Positions 1 through 8,922 of a DNA stretch of 64,000 nt are shown in pieces; the stretch's first letter is position 1; each line of letters starts with the position of its first letter. The notes beneath the pieces are model-generated. The model was not told where the DNA came from. It saw only the letters and a program-made list of their open reading frames with translations, and did not search any database. The stretch comes from Lachnospiraceae bacterium (GTDB taxonomy: Bacteria > Bacillota > Clostridia > Lachnospirales > Lachnospiraceae). The position numbers were made by a program, and so were the translations under genes. The stretch lies in the NCBI GenBank assembly GCA_024696615.1, contig JAILGS010000036.1, positions 1-64,000 of the forward strand, read 5' to 3'.

Positions 1-20
1 TTTTTATGGATTTTTTGACA

Positions 21-52
21 ATAAAAAACCTCATTATCCGAAGATAATGAGG
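21..52 (-). terminator. Rho-independent terminator of rpmB
   Basis: Read on the minus strand, a perfect 10-bp stem (CCTCATTATC pairing with GATAATGAGG) closes on a TTCG tetraloop and is followed by TTTTTTAT. It starts about 30 bases after the rpmB stop codon, so rpmB is probably a single-gene transcript. Confidence 0.9.
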
Positions 53-81
53 TCGATTATTTCTCAAGTTAGAAGAGGAGA

Positions 82-267
82 TTAAGCTCTCTCTACAGCA
101 CCAGATCTAAGGCAAGAAGTACAAACATACATCTTCTGAGAACCACCTGCAGTCTTAACACGAACAGACTTAACGTTTGGCTTCCACATCTTATTAGATC
201 TTCTATGAGAATGGCTCACTTTGATACCAAAATGAACACCCTTTTCACAAACTTCACACTTTGCCAT
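82..267 (-). CDS. rpmB: 50S ribosomal protein L28
   Basis: Structural protein of the large ribosomal subunit. The 61-residue sequence has the L28 signature: an N-terminal MAKCEVC, the basic SHSHRRSNKMWKPN stretch, and a second Cys pair region (VCTSC). The CxxC pairs at the two ends suggest a zinc-binding (C+) form of L28. Length matches the family. A GGAGG box lies just before the ATG (on + as cctcc near 281). The gene points away from its + strand neighbour asp23 and has its own promoter and terminator. It is the only minus-strand gene in the left part of the window. Confidence 0.97.
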   Translation of the reverse strand: MAKCEVCEKGVHFGIKVSHSHRRSNKMWKPNVKSVRVKTAGGSQKMYVCTSCLRSGAVERA

Positions 268-345
268 TTTGCTAGCACCTCCTAACCAATGCTGATTTCG
301 TTATCCGGGACGGAAAATTGATACTTCACGCCCACAACATTTGCT

Positions 346-374
346 ATTGTATCAGAAGCTGAAACAAAATGCAA
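346..374 (-). promoter_or_regulatory. rpmB promoter
   Basis: On the minus strand a -35 TTGCAT (369-374) and a -10 TACAAT (346-351) are separated by 17 bases, and the -10 has an extended TG motif (TGATACAAT). The predicted start lies about 70 bases before the rpmB start codon, giving a moderately long leader in which I recognise no known regulatory fold. Confidence 0.7.
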
Positions 375-423
375 CACAAAATTTTGAAAAATAAAAAACA
401 TTTTAATTTTTAGAAATATGGGT

Positions 424-429
424 TATAAT
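424..429 (+). promoter_or_regulatory. -10 element upstream of asp23/fakA
   Basis: A consensus TATAAT lies about 67 bases before the asp23-like start codon in a very AT-rich stretch. No good -35 is visible at 17 bases (TTTTAA only), so this is a tentative promoter for the asp23-fakA pair. Confidence 0.4.
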
Positions 430-495
430 CTATTTTGCGAAGGCATGTATATGTCTATTTTGTTGTGCCTAATTTGCATATAAGGAGGACCTACC

Positions 496-855
496 ATGAA
501 GGGTAAAGTCAATAATCCAATGGGTGAAGTTATTATTGATACAGCTGTGATTGCTAAATATGCCGGACTTGCTGCAATTGAATGCTTCGGTATTGTTGGT
601 ATGGCTGCTGTTAGTGTGAAAGATGGTATTGTTAAGTTATTAAAGAAGGACAACTTAACCAAGGGAATTAATGTTGTTCTGGATGAGGATAATAAATTAA
701 CCATCGATTTTCATGTGATCATTTCTTATGGAGTAAATATCCAGACAATTTCAGACAATTTAATTGAAAGCGTAAAGTATAAGGTAGAAGAGTCTACTGG
801 AATCGAAATTAAGAAGATCAATATTTATGTGGATGGAATCCGCGTAATTGATTAA
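496..855 (+). CDS. Asp23/Gls24 family protein (YloU-like)
   Basis: A 119-residue member of the Asp23/Gls24 family, small cytoplasmic proteins linked to envelope stress and placed next to fakA in most Firmicutes. What is seen: the opening GEVIIDTAVIAKYAGLAAIEC, then the GIVGMA turn, and a C-terminal section with V-x-I-x-Y-G-V-N-I and EESTGIEIKKINIYVDGI, all typical of the family. The start ATG follows AAGGAGG by 8 bases. The stop lies 29 bases before the fakA GTG start, so the two genes are very likely co-transcribed. The exact biochemical role of the family is not settled. Confidence 0.92.
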   Translation: MKGKVNNPMGEVIIDTAVIAKYAGLAAIECFGIVGMAAVSVKDGIVKLLKKDNLTKGINVVLDEDNKLTIDFHVIISYGVNIQTISDNLIESVKYKVEESTGIEIKKINIYVDGIRVID

Positions 856-884
856 GTAAGGTAATAGATTTGGAGGAAGAACTC

Positions 885-2552
885 GTGTCAGTAACAACAA
901 TTGATGCAAAATTATTACAGAAATTGTTCCTTGGAGGAGCCAGTCAGTTAAATTCTGAGAAGGAACATATTAATGAATTAAATGTATTCCCAGTACCGGA
1001 TGGTGATACAGGAACGAATATGACTCTTACGATTCTTTCAGCTGCAAGAGAAGTAGCTGCTGCAGAAAATCCTGATTTAGCTATGATCGGTAAGGCAATG
1101 TCTTCCGGTGCTCTTCGTGGTGCCAGAGGTAACTCCGGTGTTATCCTTTCTCAGTTATTCCGTGGATTTACCAAGGTAACCAACAAGGTGGAGACCATTG
1201 ATGTAGCAGTATTACAGGAAGCTTGTCAGAAGGCTGTGGAGACTGCTTATAAGGCTGTTATGAAGCCACAGGAAGGTACCATTCTGACCGTTGCTAAGAT
1301 GGTTAGTGATAAGGTTACCGAAATCTACTTAGAGACGGATGATATTGGTGAGGTTTTTGCTAAGGCCATCGAAGCAGGTGAAGATGCACTTGCTCATACT
1401 CCGGATCTTCTCCCAGTATTAAAGCAGGCTGGAGTTGTGGACTCCGGTGGAGCCGGTCTTATGGCTGTATTACACGGTGCATATGATGTATTCATGGGAA
1501 AAGAAGTGGATCTTTCCTTCTTAGAGGATCCATCCAAGGCCAAGGCTGCTAGTAGCGAAGAAGGTGCTAGTTATGGCTATACGTTATCCTGTGTCTTAAT
1601 TCCTAAGAAGGAATTAAGTAAGAATGATGAAGTGGAATTAAAGTCCTTTATTGGTAATATTTCCGGAGAGATCAAGATGATTCCTCAGGGTAAGGAATGT
1701 AAATTTACTCTTTCCACCTCCGATCCTGGTAAGGTTCTTACGAAGATCTTAGAGTATGGTGAAGTAAAGCAGGTTGCGATTACTAATGTAAAGGAAGATG
1801 GAAAGAAGGCTGCAAAGACCGAGGAAGTTAAGGCTGAAACTGCTAAGGACGCTCCTAAGAAGGAAGAAAAACCGGTATTTACGGAAGCTCCTAAGGAATT
1901 TGGCTTTATCTCCGTATCTGCAGGTGATGGACTTTCTGAAATCTTTAAGGGTCTTGGTGTGGACTATGTCATTGAAGGTGGTCAGACTATGAATCCTAGT
2001 ACGGAAGATATCCTAAATGCAGTGGATTATGTAAATGCAAAGACCATCTTCGTACTTCCTAATAATGGTAATATCATCATGGCTGCGAATCAGGCCGCTG
2101 CCATTGTGGAAGGCAAGAAGTTAGTGGTTATCCCAACCAAGACGGTTCCTCAGGGAATTTCAGCAGTGATCGCATTTGAGATGAATAAGTCCGAAGAAAG
2201 CAATGTAGCGGATATGACGGAAGCATTAAAGGCTGTAAAGTCCGGTTCCGTTACTTATGCGGTACGTGATACCGAGATGGACGGTAAGATCATTAAGGAA
2301 AATGATATCATGGGTATTGGCGAGAAGAAGATCTTAGCTGTTGGCCAGGATATTGTAGATACCACAGTGGAATTAGTAAAGAACCTTGCGGATGAGGATT
2401 CTGAATTTATTAGTGTCTACTATGGTGCTGAGGTGAAGGAAAGTGATGCCAATGTTCTTTTGGAGAAGCTTGAAGAAGCCTTCCCTGGTGTGGAAGTTGC
2501 CTTAGAATACGGCGGACAGCCAGTATATTACTACGTATTATCCGTAGAATAA
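885..2552 (+). CDS. fakA: Fatty acid kinase FakA (DAK2/DegV-like, YloV)
   Basis: ATP-dependent kinase that phosphorylates fatty acids bound to a FakB (DegV) carrier, feeding exogenous fatty acids into phospholipid synthesis. The N-terminal DhaL (DAK2) domain shows NVFPVPDGDTGTNM, whose aspartates bind Mg-ATP, and GARGNSGVILSQ. The C-terminal third is the DegV-like regulatory part (DGLSEIFKGLGVDYVIEGGQTMNPS). An acidic/lysine-rich linker (about residues 310-335) joins them. I choose the GTG at 885 because GGAGG (872-876) lies 8 bases before it; a TTG at 870 in the same frame overlaps that ribosome binding site. No fakB is in the window. Confidence 0.93.
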   Translation: MSVTTIDAKLLQKLFLGGASQLNSEKEHINELNVFPVPDGDTGTNMTLTILSAAREVAAAENPDLAMIGKAMSSGALRGARGNSGVILSQLFRGFTKVTNKVETIDVAVLQEACQKAVETAYKAVMKPQEGTILTVAKMVSDKVTEIYLETDDIGEVFAKAIEAGEDALAHTPDLLPVLKQAGVVDSGGAGLMAVLHGAYDVFMGKEVDLSFLEDPSKAKAASSEEGASYGYTLSCVLIPKKELSKNDEVELKSFIGNISGEIKMIPQGKECKFTLSTSDPGKVLTKILEYGEVKQVAITNVKEDGKKAAKTEEVKAETAKDAPKKEEKPVFTEAPKEFGFISVSAGDGLSEIFKGLGVDYVIEGGQTMNPSTEDILNAVDYVNAKTIFVLPNNGNIIMAANQAAAIVEGKKLVVIPTKTVPQGISAVIAFEMNKSEESNVADMTEALKAVKSGSVTYAVRDTEMDGKIIKENDIMGIGEKKILAVGQDIVDTTVELVKNLADEDSEFISVYYGAEVKESDANVLLEKLEEAFPGVEVALEYGGQPVYYYVLSVE

Positions 2553-2577
2553 GAGTCATTCAAGTAACGAAAGTATT

Positions 2578-2630
2578 CCCCTTCCTAGGGTGGGCCCTTG
2601 GCCGAAACTCCTAAGAAGGGGATTTTTATT
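2578..2630 (+). terminator. Terminator or attenuator between fakA and recG
   Basis: A 12-bp stem with one mismatch (CCCCTTCCTAGG at 2578-2589, CCTAAGAAGGGG at 2610-2621) is followed by ATTTTTATT. It ends only about 10 bases before the recG start region, and the 3' arm (AAGGGG) is also the only good ribosome binding sequence there. It could terminate fakA transcripts, limit recG expression, or both. Confidence 0.7.
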
Positions 2631-2640
2631 ATGGTGTGAT

Positions 2641-4695
2641 ATGGAACTTAAAGCGATTAAAGGAGTGGGGGAGAAAACCCAACAACTCCTGGAAAAATTA
2701 GATATTCATTCCGTGGAGGATTTATTATCCTATTATCCCCGTAGCTATGATATCTATGAGCCACCAGTACTGGTGCGGGATATTACGCGTCCGGGAACTT
2801 ATGCCATCTTTGCCGAAGTGGCTTCGGATGTTTCCGTGGTGAATAAGGGCCGGTTAAAACTGATCCGTGTGCTGGTTAAGGACTATGAGGGGAAGGGCTT
2901 GGAATTAGTCTTTTATAATATGCTCTACCTAAAAAGCCAGCTAAAACGCGGCTATCGCATGGTCTTTCGTGGACGAGTGGTTCATAAAATGGGGAAATTA
3001 TCCATGGAACAGCCTGCCATGTACCATTATGGGGAATATGAGGAGAAGATTTCTTCCATGCAGCCAATCTATCGCTTGACTGCAGGGCTTTCCAATAATC
3101 TACTCACCAAATCCGTGCGCTTTGCCATGGAACTTGTGGATCTATGCCATGAATATATGCCATTTTCCATTCGCAACCGCTATCAATTAATGGATTATTC
3201 CCTAGCCATGGAATGCATTCATTTTCCGAAAAATAAGGAAGATTATATTGCGGCCAGATACCGCCTGGTCTTTGATGAGTTCTTCTTTTTTATTCTTGCC
3301 CTTCGGCAAATGAAGCAGGAGAACTCGGTGGCTACGAACGATTTTCATATTCGTCATCATGAGGAAGTGGACCTTCTGTTAAAACATTTGCCCTATGAAT
3401 TAACCGGGGCGCAAAAAAAGGCCTATGAGGCGTTAATGGCGGACTTAACCTCCAAAAAGATGATGAATCGTCTGATTCAGGGAGATGTGGGCTCTGGTAA
3501 AACCATTGTGGCGTTCCTTGCCCTCATTGAAACCGCTCTATCCGGCTATCAGGGAGCCATGATGGTTCCTACGGAAGTCCTTGCCAAACAGCAATATAAG
3601 AATTTGGTGGAGCTTTTAGAGGCCAATCACCTGCCAATTTCCGTGGGATTATTAATTGGTTCCACCACGACGAAAGAAAAAAAGGTAATTTATGAACAGT
3701 TAAAAAAGGGTGAGATTTCCTTAGTGATCGGTACCAGTGCCTTAATTCAGGAAAAAGTGGAATATGAGAATTTGGCCCTGGTAATTACGGATGAGCAGCA
3801 TCGATTTGGCGTAAATCAGCGGAAATTATTGTCGGATAAGGGGACCCTTCCGAATATCTGTGTCATGTCCGCAACTCCGATTCCAAGAACCTTGGCGGTG
3901 ATCTTTTATGGGGATTTGGATCTTACGGTGATGGATGAACTTCCTAAAACCCGATTGCCCATTAAAAACTGTGTGGTGGATTCCTCCTTCCGTCCCAATG
4001 CCTACCGGTTTATGAGAAAACAGGTGGAAGAGGGAAGACAGGTGTATATTATCTGTCCCATGGTGGAAGAAAGCGATGTGGAATCCTCCCAGGAATTAGA
4101 GAATGTAGAAGAATATAGTAAAAAGATGCAGGAAGTTTTTCCGGAGTATACCATCGGCATGCTTCATGGCAAGATGAAGGCGAAGGAAAAGAATGCAGTG
4201 ATGGAAGCATTTGCTTTAGGGAAGATTTCTATTCTTGTATCCACCACGGTAATTGAGGTGGGAGTGGATGTTCCCAATGCTACGGTGATGATGATTGAGA
4301 ATGCGGAGCGATTTGGTCTTGCTCAGCTCCATCAGTTACGGGGGCGTGTGGGACGTGGAGCCCATCAGTCCTACTGCATCTTTATGAGTGATTCCAAGGA
4401 TGAACATACCAAGTCCAGGTTGGAAGTTATGAATTCTTCCAATGATGGTTTTTATATTGCGTCGGAAGATTTAAAAACCAGAGGTCCCGGGGATTTATTC
4501 GGTCTTCGCCAAAGTGGAGATTTTGACTTTGGATTGGGGGATATTTATCAGGATGCCACGGAGCTTGCTTTAGTTTCCCAATGTGTGGAAGCGTATGAAG
4601 CGGAGGAATTATCCGTTACCGAGGCGGAACGCCAGGTAATTGGCCAAAAAGTGGACCTGTATACAAGAAAATGCTTGAATAAATTGAACATATAG
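2641..4695 (+). CDS. recG: ATP-dependent DNA helicase RecG
   Basis: Branch-migrating helicase acting at stalled forks and recombination intermediates. Seen: N-terminal wedge with the OB fold (about residues 1-240), Walker A GDVGSGKTIVA, DEQHRFG (motif II, DEQH), the MSATPIPRTLA motif III, and the C-terminal helicase half with TTVIEVGVDVPNA and QLRGRVGRG (motifs V and VI). Starting at ATG 2641 the protein is 684 residues, near the usual length; an in-frame GTG at 2590 would add 17 implausible residues and lies within a terminator hairpin. It is followed after 35 bases by rsmD, as in many Firmicutes. Confidence 0.97.
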   Translation: MELKAIKGVGEKTQQLLEKLDIHSVEDLLSYYPRSYDIYEPPVLVRDITRPGTYAIFAEVASDVSVVNKGRLKLIRVLVKDYEGKGLELVFYNMLYLKSQLKRGYRMVFRGRVVHKMGKLSMEQPAMYHYGEYEEKISSMQPIYRLTAGLSNNLLTKSVRFAMELVDLCHEYMPFSIRNRYQLMDYSLAMECIHFPKNKEDYIAARYRLVFDEFFFFILALRQMKQENSVATNDFHIRHHEEVDLLLKHLPYELTGAQKKAYEALMADLTSKKMMNRLIQGDVGSGKTIVAFLALIETALSGYQGAMMVPTEVLAKQQYKNLVELLEANHLPISVGLLIGSTTTKEKKVIYEQLKKGEISLVIGTSALIQEKVEYENLALVITDEQHRFGVNQRKLLSDKGTLPNICVMSATPIPRTLAVIFYGDLDLTVMDELPKTRLPIKNCVVDSSFRPNAYRFMRKQVEEGRQVYIICPMVEESDVESSQELENVEEYSKKMQEVFPEYTIGMLHGKMKAKEKNAVMEAFALGKISILVSTTVIEVGVDVPNATVMMIENAERFGLAQLHQLRGRVGRGAHQSYCIFMSDSKDEHTKSRLEVMNSSNDGFYIASEDLKTRGPGDLFGLRQSGDFDFGLGDIYQDATELALVSQCVEAYEAEELSVTEAERQVIGQKVDLYTRKCLNKLNI

Positions 4696-4730
4696 CATAT
4701 CATAGTTTCGGTATGAAAGGAGTATGAAAT

Positions 4731-5285
4731 ATGCGTGTTATTGCAGGAAGTGCAAGAAGTCTTGCTTTAAAAACGGTGGAAGGGTTGGACACAAGACCTA
4801 CCACGGATCGAATTAAAGAAACGTTATTTAATATGATCGCATTTGATATTCCTGGATGCCGATTTTTAGATCTTTTTTCCGGGTCCGGTGCGATTGGGAT
4901 TGAGGCGTTAAGCCGTGGTGCTACGGAAGCGGTTTTTGTGGAGCAGGGAAGTAAGCAGGTGGATGTGATTCGAGAAAATCTTGCCTTTACGAAACTGGCG
5001 GATCGTGGAATCGTGATGCATACGGATGCGGTAACTGCCATTCATCGGTTGGCTGGAAAGGGTAGTTTTGATCTGATCTTTATGGATCCTCCCTATGATC
5101 AGGGATTAGAAGCAATCGCCTTACAGGCTTTACGGGAAACGGATCTTTGTACGGAAGATACCATCATTATCTTTGAAGCATCCCTTTCTACGGATCTGGA
5201 TTTTGTAGAGGAACTGGGATTTGTTCCTTATAAAGTAAAAAAATATAAAACAAATATGCATGTTTTTTGCAGAAAAGATGCATAA
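4731..5285 (+). CDS. rsmD: 16S rRNA (guanine966-N2)-methyltransferase RsmD
   Basis: SAM-dependent methyltransferase that methylates G966 of 16S rRNA. The 184-residue chain opens with the family hallmark [10 protein letters not shown] and [13 protein letters not shown]. The SAM-binding loop is [18 protein letters not shown], and the catalytic motif IV is FMDPPYDQG (D/N-PP-Y type). A ribosome binding site (AAAGGAG) lies 9 bases before the ATG. The gene sits between recG and coaD, with coaD starting 11 bases after its stop, a conserved pairing. Confidence 0.96.
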   Translation: MRVIAGSARSLALKTVEGLDTRPTTDRIKETLFNMIAFDIPGCRFLDLFSGSGAIGIEALSRGATEAVFVEQGSKQVDVIRENLAFTKLADRGIVMHTDAVTAIHRLAGKGSFDLIFMDPPYDQGLEAIALQALRETDLCTEDTIIIFEASLSTDLDFVEELGFVPYKVKKYKTNMHVFCRKDA

Positions 5286-5296
5286 AAGGAGTATTT

Positions 5297-5800
5297 ATGA
5301 AAAAAGCAGTTTATCCTGGAAGTTTTGATCCAGTGACCCTTGGACACTTAGATATCATTCAACGTGCGGCCAGTATGTTCGATGAATTAATTGTGGCAGT
5401 ACTGAATAATAATTCAAAATCTCCATTGTTTTCTGTGCAAGAACGTGTTAATATGTTGTTTGAAGTGACGAAAGACATTCCTAACGTCAAAGTGGTTAGC
5501 TTTTCCGGTTTGTTAGTGGATTTCGTCGAGGAAATTGATGCCCATATTGTTGTGAGAGGACTTCGGGCAATTACGGACTTTGAATATGAATTACAGATGT
5601 CCCAGACGAATCGTTTATTGAATTCGAAGGTGGATACCGTATTCTTAAATACGAATTTGAAATATTCGTACTTAAGTTCTAGCATGGTTCGTGAAGTTGC
5701 AGCATTTGGAGGGGAAATAACGAAGTTCGTTCCAGAAACCATTGTTTCGAAAGTCTATGACAAATACGGGGTACATAAGGAGATAGACGATGAGCAATAA
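5297..5800 (+). CDS. coaD: Phosphopantetheine adenylyltransferase CoaD
   Basis: Transfers AMP to 4'-phosphopantetheine, the penultimate step of coenzyme A synthesis. Seen: the nucleotidyltransferase motif [16 protein letters not shown] (T/HxGH), the [16 protein letters not shown] substrate-binding stretch, and the [17 protein letters not shown]-like C-terminal motif. I start at ATG 5297, which follows AAAAGGAG; the upstream in-frame Met at 5267 lies within rsmD and gives a non-family extension. At 167 residues it is close to the usual 160. Its end overlaps the next gene by 11 bases. Confidence 0.97.
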   Translation: MKKAVYPGSFDPVTLGHLDIIQRAASMFDELIVAVLNNNSKSPLFSVQERVNMLFEVTKDIPNVKVVSFSGLLVDFVEEIDAHIVVRGLRAITDFEYELQMSQTNRLLNSKVDTVFLNTNLKYSYLSSSMVREVAAFGGEITKFVPETIVSKVYDKYGVHKEIDDEQ

Positions 5801-6383
5801 GATTGATCAGATTATTTCTGAATTCGAAGAGTATTTGGATGGATGTAGTAATGTTCCACTTTCTTCGAGTAAGATCATTGTGGGGAAGGATGAAGTCGAA
5901 GAATTTATTTCGGAACTGAAATTAAAGACTCCTGACGAGATCAAGAAATATCAAAAATTATTACAAAATCGTGATAAGATCATTGATGATGCGAATGAGC
6001 AGGCCAGACAGATTGTGGAAGCAGCTCATGTACATACCACGGAACTGGTAAATGAGAGTGAGATCATGCGCCAGGCTTATGAGCAGGGACAGATCTATGT
6101 GGATAAGTCCAAGAGTGAGGCGGAAGCAATTATCGAGCGTGCAGTGAATGATGCGAATACCATTCGTTTTAATGCCATTCGCTATACGGATGATAATTTA
6201 TCCAAATTACAGCTGATTATTTCCCATGCGATTGAGCAGAATACCAAGCAGTATGAAAGCTTAATGATGGATTTGAATAAGACCATGGAAGTAATCTTAG
6301 CGAATCGGGATGCCCTTCGTCAGCAGGAAGAAGGGAATGAGGCCAAGCCTGAATACAGCGAGGATGATATGCCTGAGGCTTAA
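5790..6383 (+). CDS. Coiled-coil protein of unknown function
   Basis: A 197-residue protein, highly charged and without cysteine-rich, signal or membrane segments apart from a single Cys near residue 19. From about residue 45 to 190 it is Ala/Glu/Lys/Gln-rich with heptad-like spacing ([31 protein letters not shown]), typical of DivIVA-like or V-ATPase-subunit-H-like helical rods; genes of this type are often loosely labelled ATPase. No Walker motif is present, so that name is not supported. It overlaps coaD and ends before a strong terminator, closing the recG-rsmD-coaD cluster. A role in cell-envelope scaffolding would be a guess. Confidence 0.8.
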   Translation: MSNKIDQIISEFEEYLDGCSNVPLSSSKIIVGKDEVEEFISELKLKTPDEIKKYQKLLQNRDKIIDDANEQARQIVEAAHVHTTELVNESEIMRQAYEQGQIYVDKSKSEAEAIIERAVNDANTIRFNAIRYTDDNLSKLQLIISHAIEQNTKQYESLMMDLNKTMEVILANRDALRQQEEGNEAKPEYSEDDMPEA

Positions 6384-6398
6384 TAAGAAAGGTTTATG

Positions 6399-6429
6399 CG
6401 AGTAGAGTGTATGCTCTACTCGTTTTTTT
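6399..6429 (+). terminator. Rho-independent terminator
   Basis: A perfect 9-bp stem (CGAGTAGAG / CTCTACTCG) with a 6-base loop is followed directly by seven T. It ends the transcript containing the coiled-coil gene. Confidence 0.92.
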
Positions 6430-6457
6430 GAACAAGGAAGTATATCAAGGAGGAGTT

Positions 6458-7915
6458 ATGGCAAGACAGTTAGAAGGATTAAAGCCGGAACGTGTATTTT
6501 ATTATTTTGAAGAGATCAGTAAGATCCCAAGAGGATCAGGAAATACCAAAGCCATTAGTGATTATCTTGTGGGATATGCCAAAGACCATGGTCTTTCCTA
6601 TCGCCAGGATGAATGGAATAATGTGGTGATTCGTAAGAAGGCTACCCCGGGTTATGAGACCCATCCCGTAGTAATGTTACAGGGACATATGGATATGGTA
6701 TGTGAAAAGACTGCAGAATCCACCCATGACTTTCTGAAGGACCCATTGGATCTATATGTGGAAGATGGTTTTGTGAAAGCTCGAGGAACCACTCTTGGCG
6801 CGGATGATGGAATTGCAGTGGCATATATTTTATCCATCTTAGAGGATGATACCATTCCTTCTCCGGAATTAGAGGCAGTGATTACGGTGGATGAAGAAAT
6901 CGGTATGCTTGGTGCTGCTGCCATGGATATGTCGGATTTAAAGGCTCATTATGTAATTAATATTGATTCGGAGGATGAGGGAATCTTCTTATCAGGTTGT
7001 GCAGGAGGGTTAACCGCGCATTTACATTTGCCATATACCTATGTAGAAGCGCCGGAAGATGCGATTTCTTATGAACTTACCATTGGTGGTTTGACAGGTG
7101 GTCACTCCGGACAGGAAATCCATAAGGGACGCGCCAGTGCACATGTCTTATTAGGCCGTGTGCTTGCTTGCTTTGATGATCATTCCTTAAATTATGGAAT
7201 TGCAGGCTTTCAGGCAGGAACCAAGGATAATGTGATTCCGAATGGAGTAACGTTAGAATTATTCCTAGAACCGGAAGAACTCGGAGAATTCCAAAAACTT
7301 GTGGATGCATTGCAGGAAGTGTTCCTTCAGGAATTTAAAACCACGGATCCAAACCTCTTCTTGTCTTTTAAGGAAAAGAGCATTCCTTCCCGAAAAATCA
7401 TAGATTTTGAGGCGATGGCAAAACTTACCTATATCCTAACCGTATCCCCGGCAGGTGTAGCGCGCATGTCTCCGGATATTGAAGGACTTGTGGAAACCTC
7501 ATTAAATATGGGAATTCTTCATCTGGGGGATGAGGAAATTGAGATTAGTTATCTGATCCGAAGTAGTATTGAAAGTGCCAAATATGCTCTCTATGATAAG
7601 ATTCGCTATATTGGTGCCTTACTTGGTTGTGAAGTGGATTATACCGGAGCATATCCTGGATGGCAGTATCGCAAGGACTCCCTTCTTCAGAAGGCCATCA
7701 AGGACTTATATGAGGAGCAGACGGGAAAGAAAGGCGTGATTGAAGCCATCCATGCAGGTGTGGAATGTGGAATGTTCGATGCGGGACTAAAAGATGCGGA
7801 TATTGTTTCCTTTGGTCCTAATCTTTATGATATTCATACCTTCCATGAGCGAATGGATATTGCTTCTGCCGAGCGTACTTATGATTTATTGGTATCTTTA
7901 TTAGAGCGTTTATAA
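6458..7915 (+). CDS. pepD: Beta-Ala-His / aminoacyl-histidine dipeptidase (PepD, M20 family)
   Basis: Zinc dipeptidase (cytosol nonspecific dipeptidase) that cleaves Xaa-His and similar dipeptides. Seen: opening LEGLKPERVFYYFEEISKIPRGSGN, first metal motif MLQGHMDMV, the bridging GTTLGADDGIAVAY, the catalytic VDEEIGMLGA, the INIDSEDEG motif with a metal ligand, and near the C terminus EAIHAGVECGMF. The start at ATG 6458 follows AAGGAGGAG; an upstream in-frame Met at 6407 would lie in the preceding terminator. The 485-residue length fits the family. Monocistronic, between two terminators. Confidence 0.95.
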   Translation: MARQLEGLKPERVFYYFEEISKIPRGSGNTKAISDYLVGYAKDHGLSYRQDEWNNVVIRKKATPGYETHPVVMLQGHMDMVCEKTAESTHDFLKDPLDLYVEDGFVKARGTTLGADDGIAVAYILSILEDDTIPSPELEAVITVDEEIGMLGAAAMDMSDLKAHYVINIDSEDEGIFLSGCAGGLTAHLHLPYTYVEAPEDAISYELTIGGLTGGHSGQEIHKGRASAHVLLGRVLACFDDHSLNYGIAGFQAGTKDNVIPNGVTLELFLEPEELGEFQKLVDALQEVFLQEFKTTDPNLFLSFKEKSIPSRKIIDFEAMAKLTYILTVSPAGVARMSPDIEGLVETSLNMGILHLGDEEIEISYLIRSSIESAKYALYDKIRYIGALLGCEVDYTGAYPGWQYRKDSLLQKAIKDLYEEQTGKKGVIEAIHAGVECGMFDAGLKDADIVSFGPNLYDIHTFHERMDIASAERTYDLLVSLLERL

Positions 7916-7941
7916 GCTTTTTAGAATGGAATAGTTCTTCT

Positions 7942-7986
7942 AAAACCAGATTCTTAGATGGGAAATCTCTAAGAATCTGGTTTTTT
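7942..7986 (+). terminator. Rho-independent terminator of pepD
   Basis: A 17-bp stem including an A-run (AAAACCAGATTCTTAGA pairing with TCTAAGAATCTGGTTTT) with a 9-base loop, ending in TTTTTT. Confidence 0.93.
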
Positions 7987-8030
7987 CTTGGGAAAAATGG
8001 GAAAACCATGGGGAAAATAAGGAAAAAAGG

Positions 8031-8059
8031 TGGATAAACAGTGGTTTAGAATGTATAAT
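8031..8059 (+). promoter_or_regulatory. Promoter of relQ-like gene
   Basis: TGGATA (8031-8036) and a consensus TATAAT (8054-8059) are 17 bases apart, 39 bases before the alarmone synthetase start codon and just after the pepD terminator. Confidence 0.6.
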
Positions 8060-8097
8060 GGAATATATGGTAGGAGAAGATACCAGGGGGGAACACT

Positions 8098-8916
8098 ATG
8101 GAAATTCAATTATGGAAACAGCTTCTAGAACCTTATGAAATTGCAGTAGAAGAAATTACCATGAAATTTCAACATATTCAGAAGCAATATCGTCAATCCG
8201 GTCGGTATAGTCCGGTGGAAGAGGTACATGGTCGTGTGAAGCGTATTGCCAGTATCTTAGATAAGGCGAGAAAGCGCAATATTCCAGAGAATGAGATTTT
8301 AGATCATCTGCAGGATATTGCTGGAATTCGTATCATCTGTCAATTTGAAGAGGATATCTATGATATTGTGGAATTAATTAAGGGCAGACATGATATGAAG
8401 GTGTTAGCGGAGAAGGATTATGTAAAAAATCCAAAGCCAAGCGGATATCGTAGTTACCATGTCATCGTGGAATATACCGTGGAGACCATCTCCGGTAGTC
8501 GAACGATTCCTGTGGAATTACAGATTCGTACTATGGCCATGAATTTCTGGTCCACCATTGAACATTCCCTGCAGTATAAGTATAGTCAGGGTATTCCGGA
8601 TGAAATTCGGGATCGATTGAATTCTGCAGCTTCTGCCATCTTATTACTGGATAATGAGATGAGTAGTATTCATGGTGAAATTATGGATGCACAGAATTCC
8701 TTTACGGTGCGTGCCAATATTGTGGGAGATATTTTAAATAATATTCAGAATCTCTATGGGGTGGCCAATAACCGTGAGGTGGAGAAGATTCAGGATGAAT
8801 TTTTCGTCATCTACCGTAGTGGTAATATGGACCGGTTGATGCAATTTAATCGGGAATTAGATATTATTGCGGAAGGTTATCAAGTACAGAAGGTTAAGAG
8901 AAATACGGAGTATTAA
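8098..8916 (+). CDS. relQ: Small alarmone synthetase, RelQ type
   Basis: Makes (p)ppGpp by pyrophosphate transfer from ATP to GTP/GDP. It has only the synthetase domain: HGRVKRIASILDKARKR, LQDIAGIRIICQFEEDIYDI, KPSGYRSYHVIVEY with the G-loop Y-R-S, and VELQIRTMAMNFWSTIEHSLQYKYS, which resembles RelQ more than RelP. There is no HD hydrolase domain nor TGS/ACT. At 272 residues it is about 60 longer than typical RelQ (about 211); the extra C-terminal section (from about residue 205) is charged and helical. The ATG follows AGGGGGG by 6 bases. The rsmF-like gene starts 6 bases after its stop, so they are probably co-transcribed. Confidence 0.92.
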   Translation: MEIQLWKQLLEPYEIAVEEITMKFQHIQKQYRQSGRYSPVEEVHGRVKRIASILDKARKRNIPENEILDHLQDIAGIRIICQFEEDIYDIVELIKGRHDMKVLAEKDYVKNPKPSGYRSYHVIVEYTVETISGSRTIPVELQIRTMAMNFWSTIEHSLQYKYSQGIPDEIRDRLNSAASAILLLDNEMSSIHGEIMDAQNSFTVRANIVGDILNNIQNLYGVANNREVEKIQDEFFVIYRSGNMDRLMQFNRELDIIAEGYQVQKVKRNTEY

Positions 8917-8922
8917 ATTAGG

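Noticed and set aside
423-704. 93-residue minus-strand frame
   Set aside because: It is antisense to the asp23-like gene, has no ribosome binding site and no recognisable composition.
870-884. TTG at 870 as fakA start
   Set aside because: The TTG overlaps the GGAGG ribosome binding site; GTG 885 has the right spacing.
2590-2640. GTG at 2590 as recG start
   Set aside because: It lies inside a terminator hairpin and would add residues unlike any RecG; ATG 2641 gives the normal N terminus.
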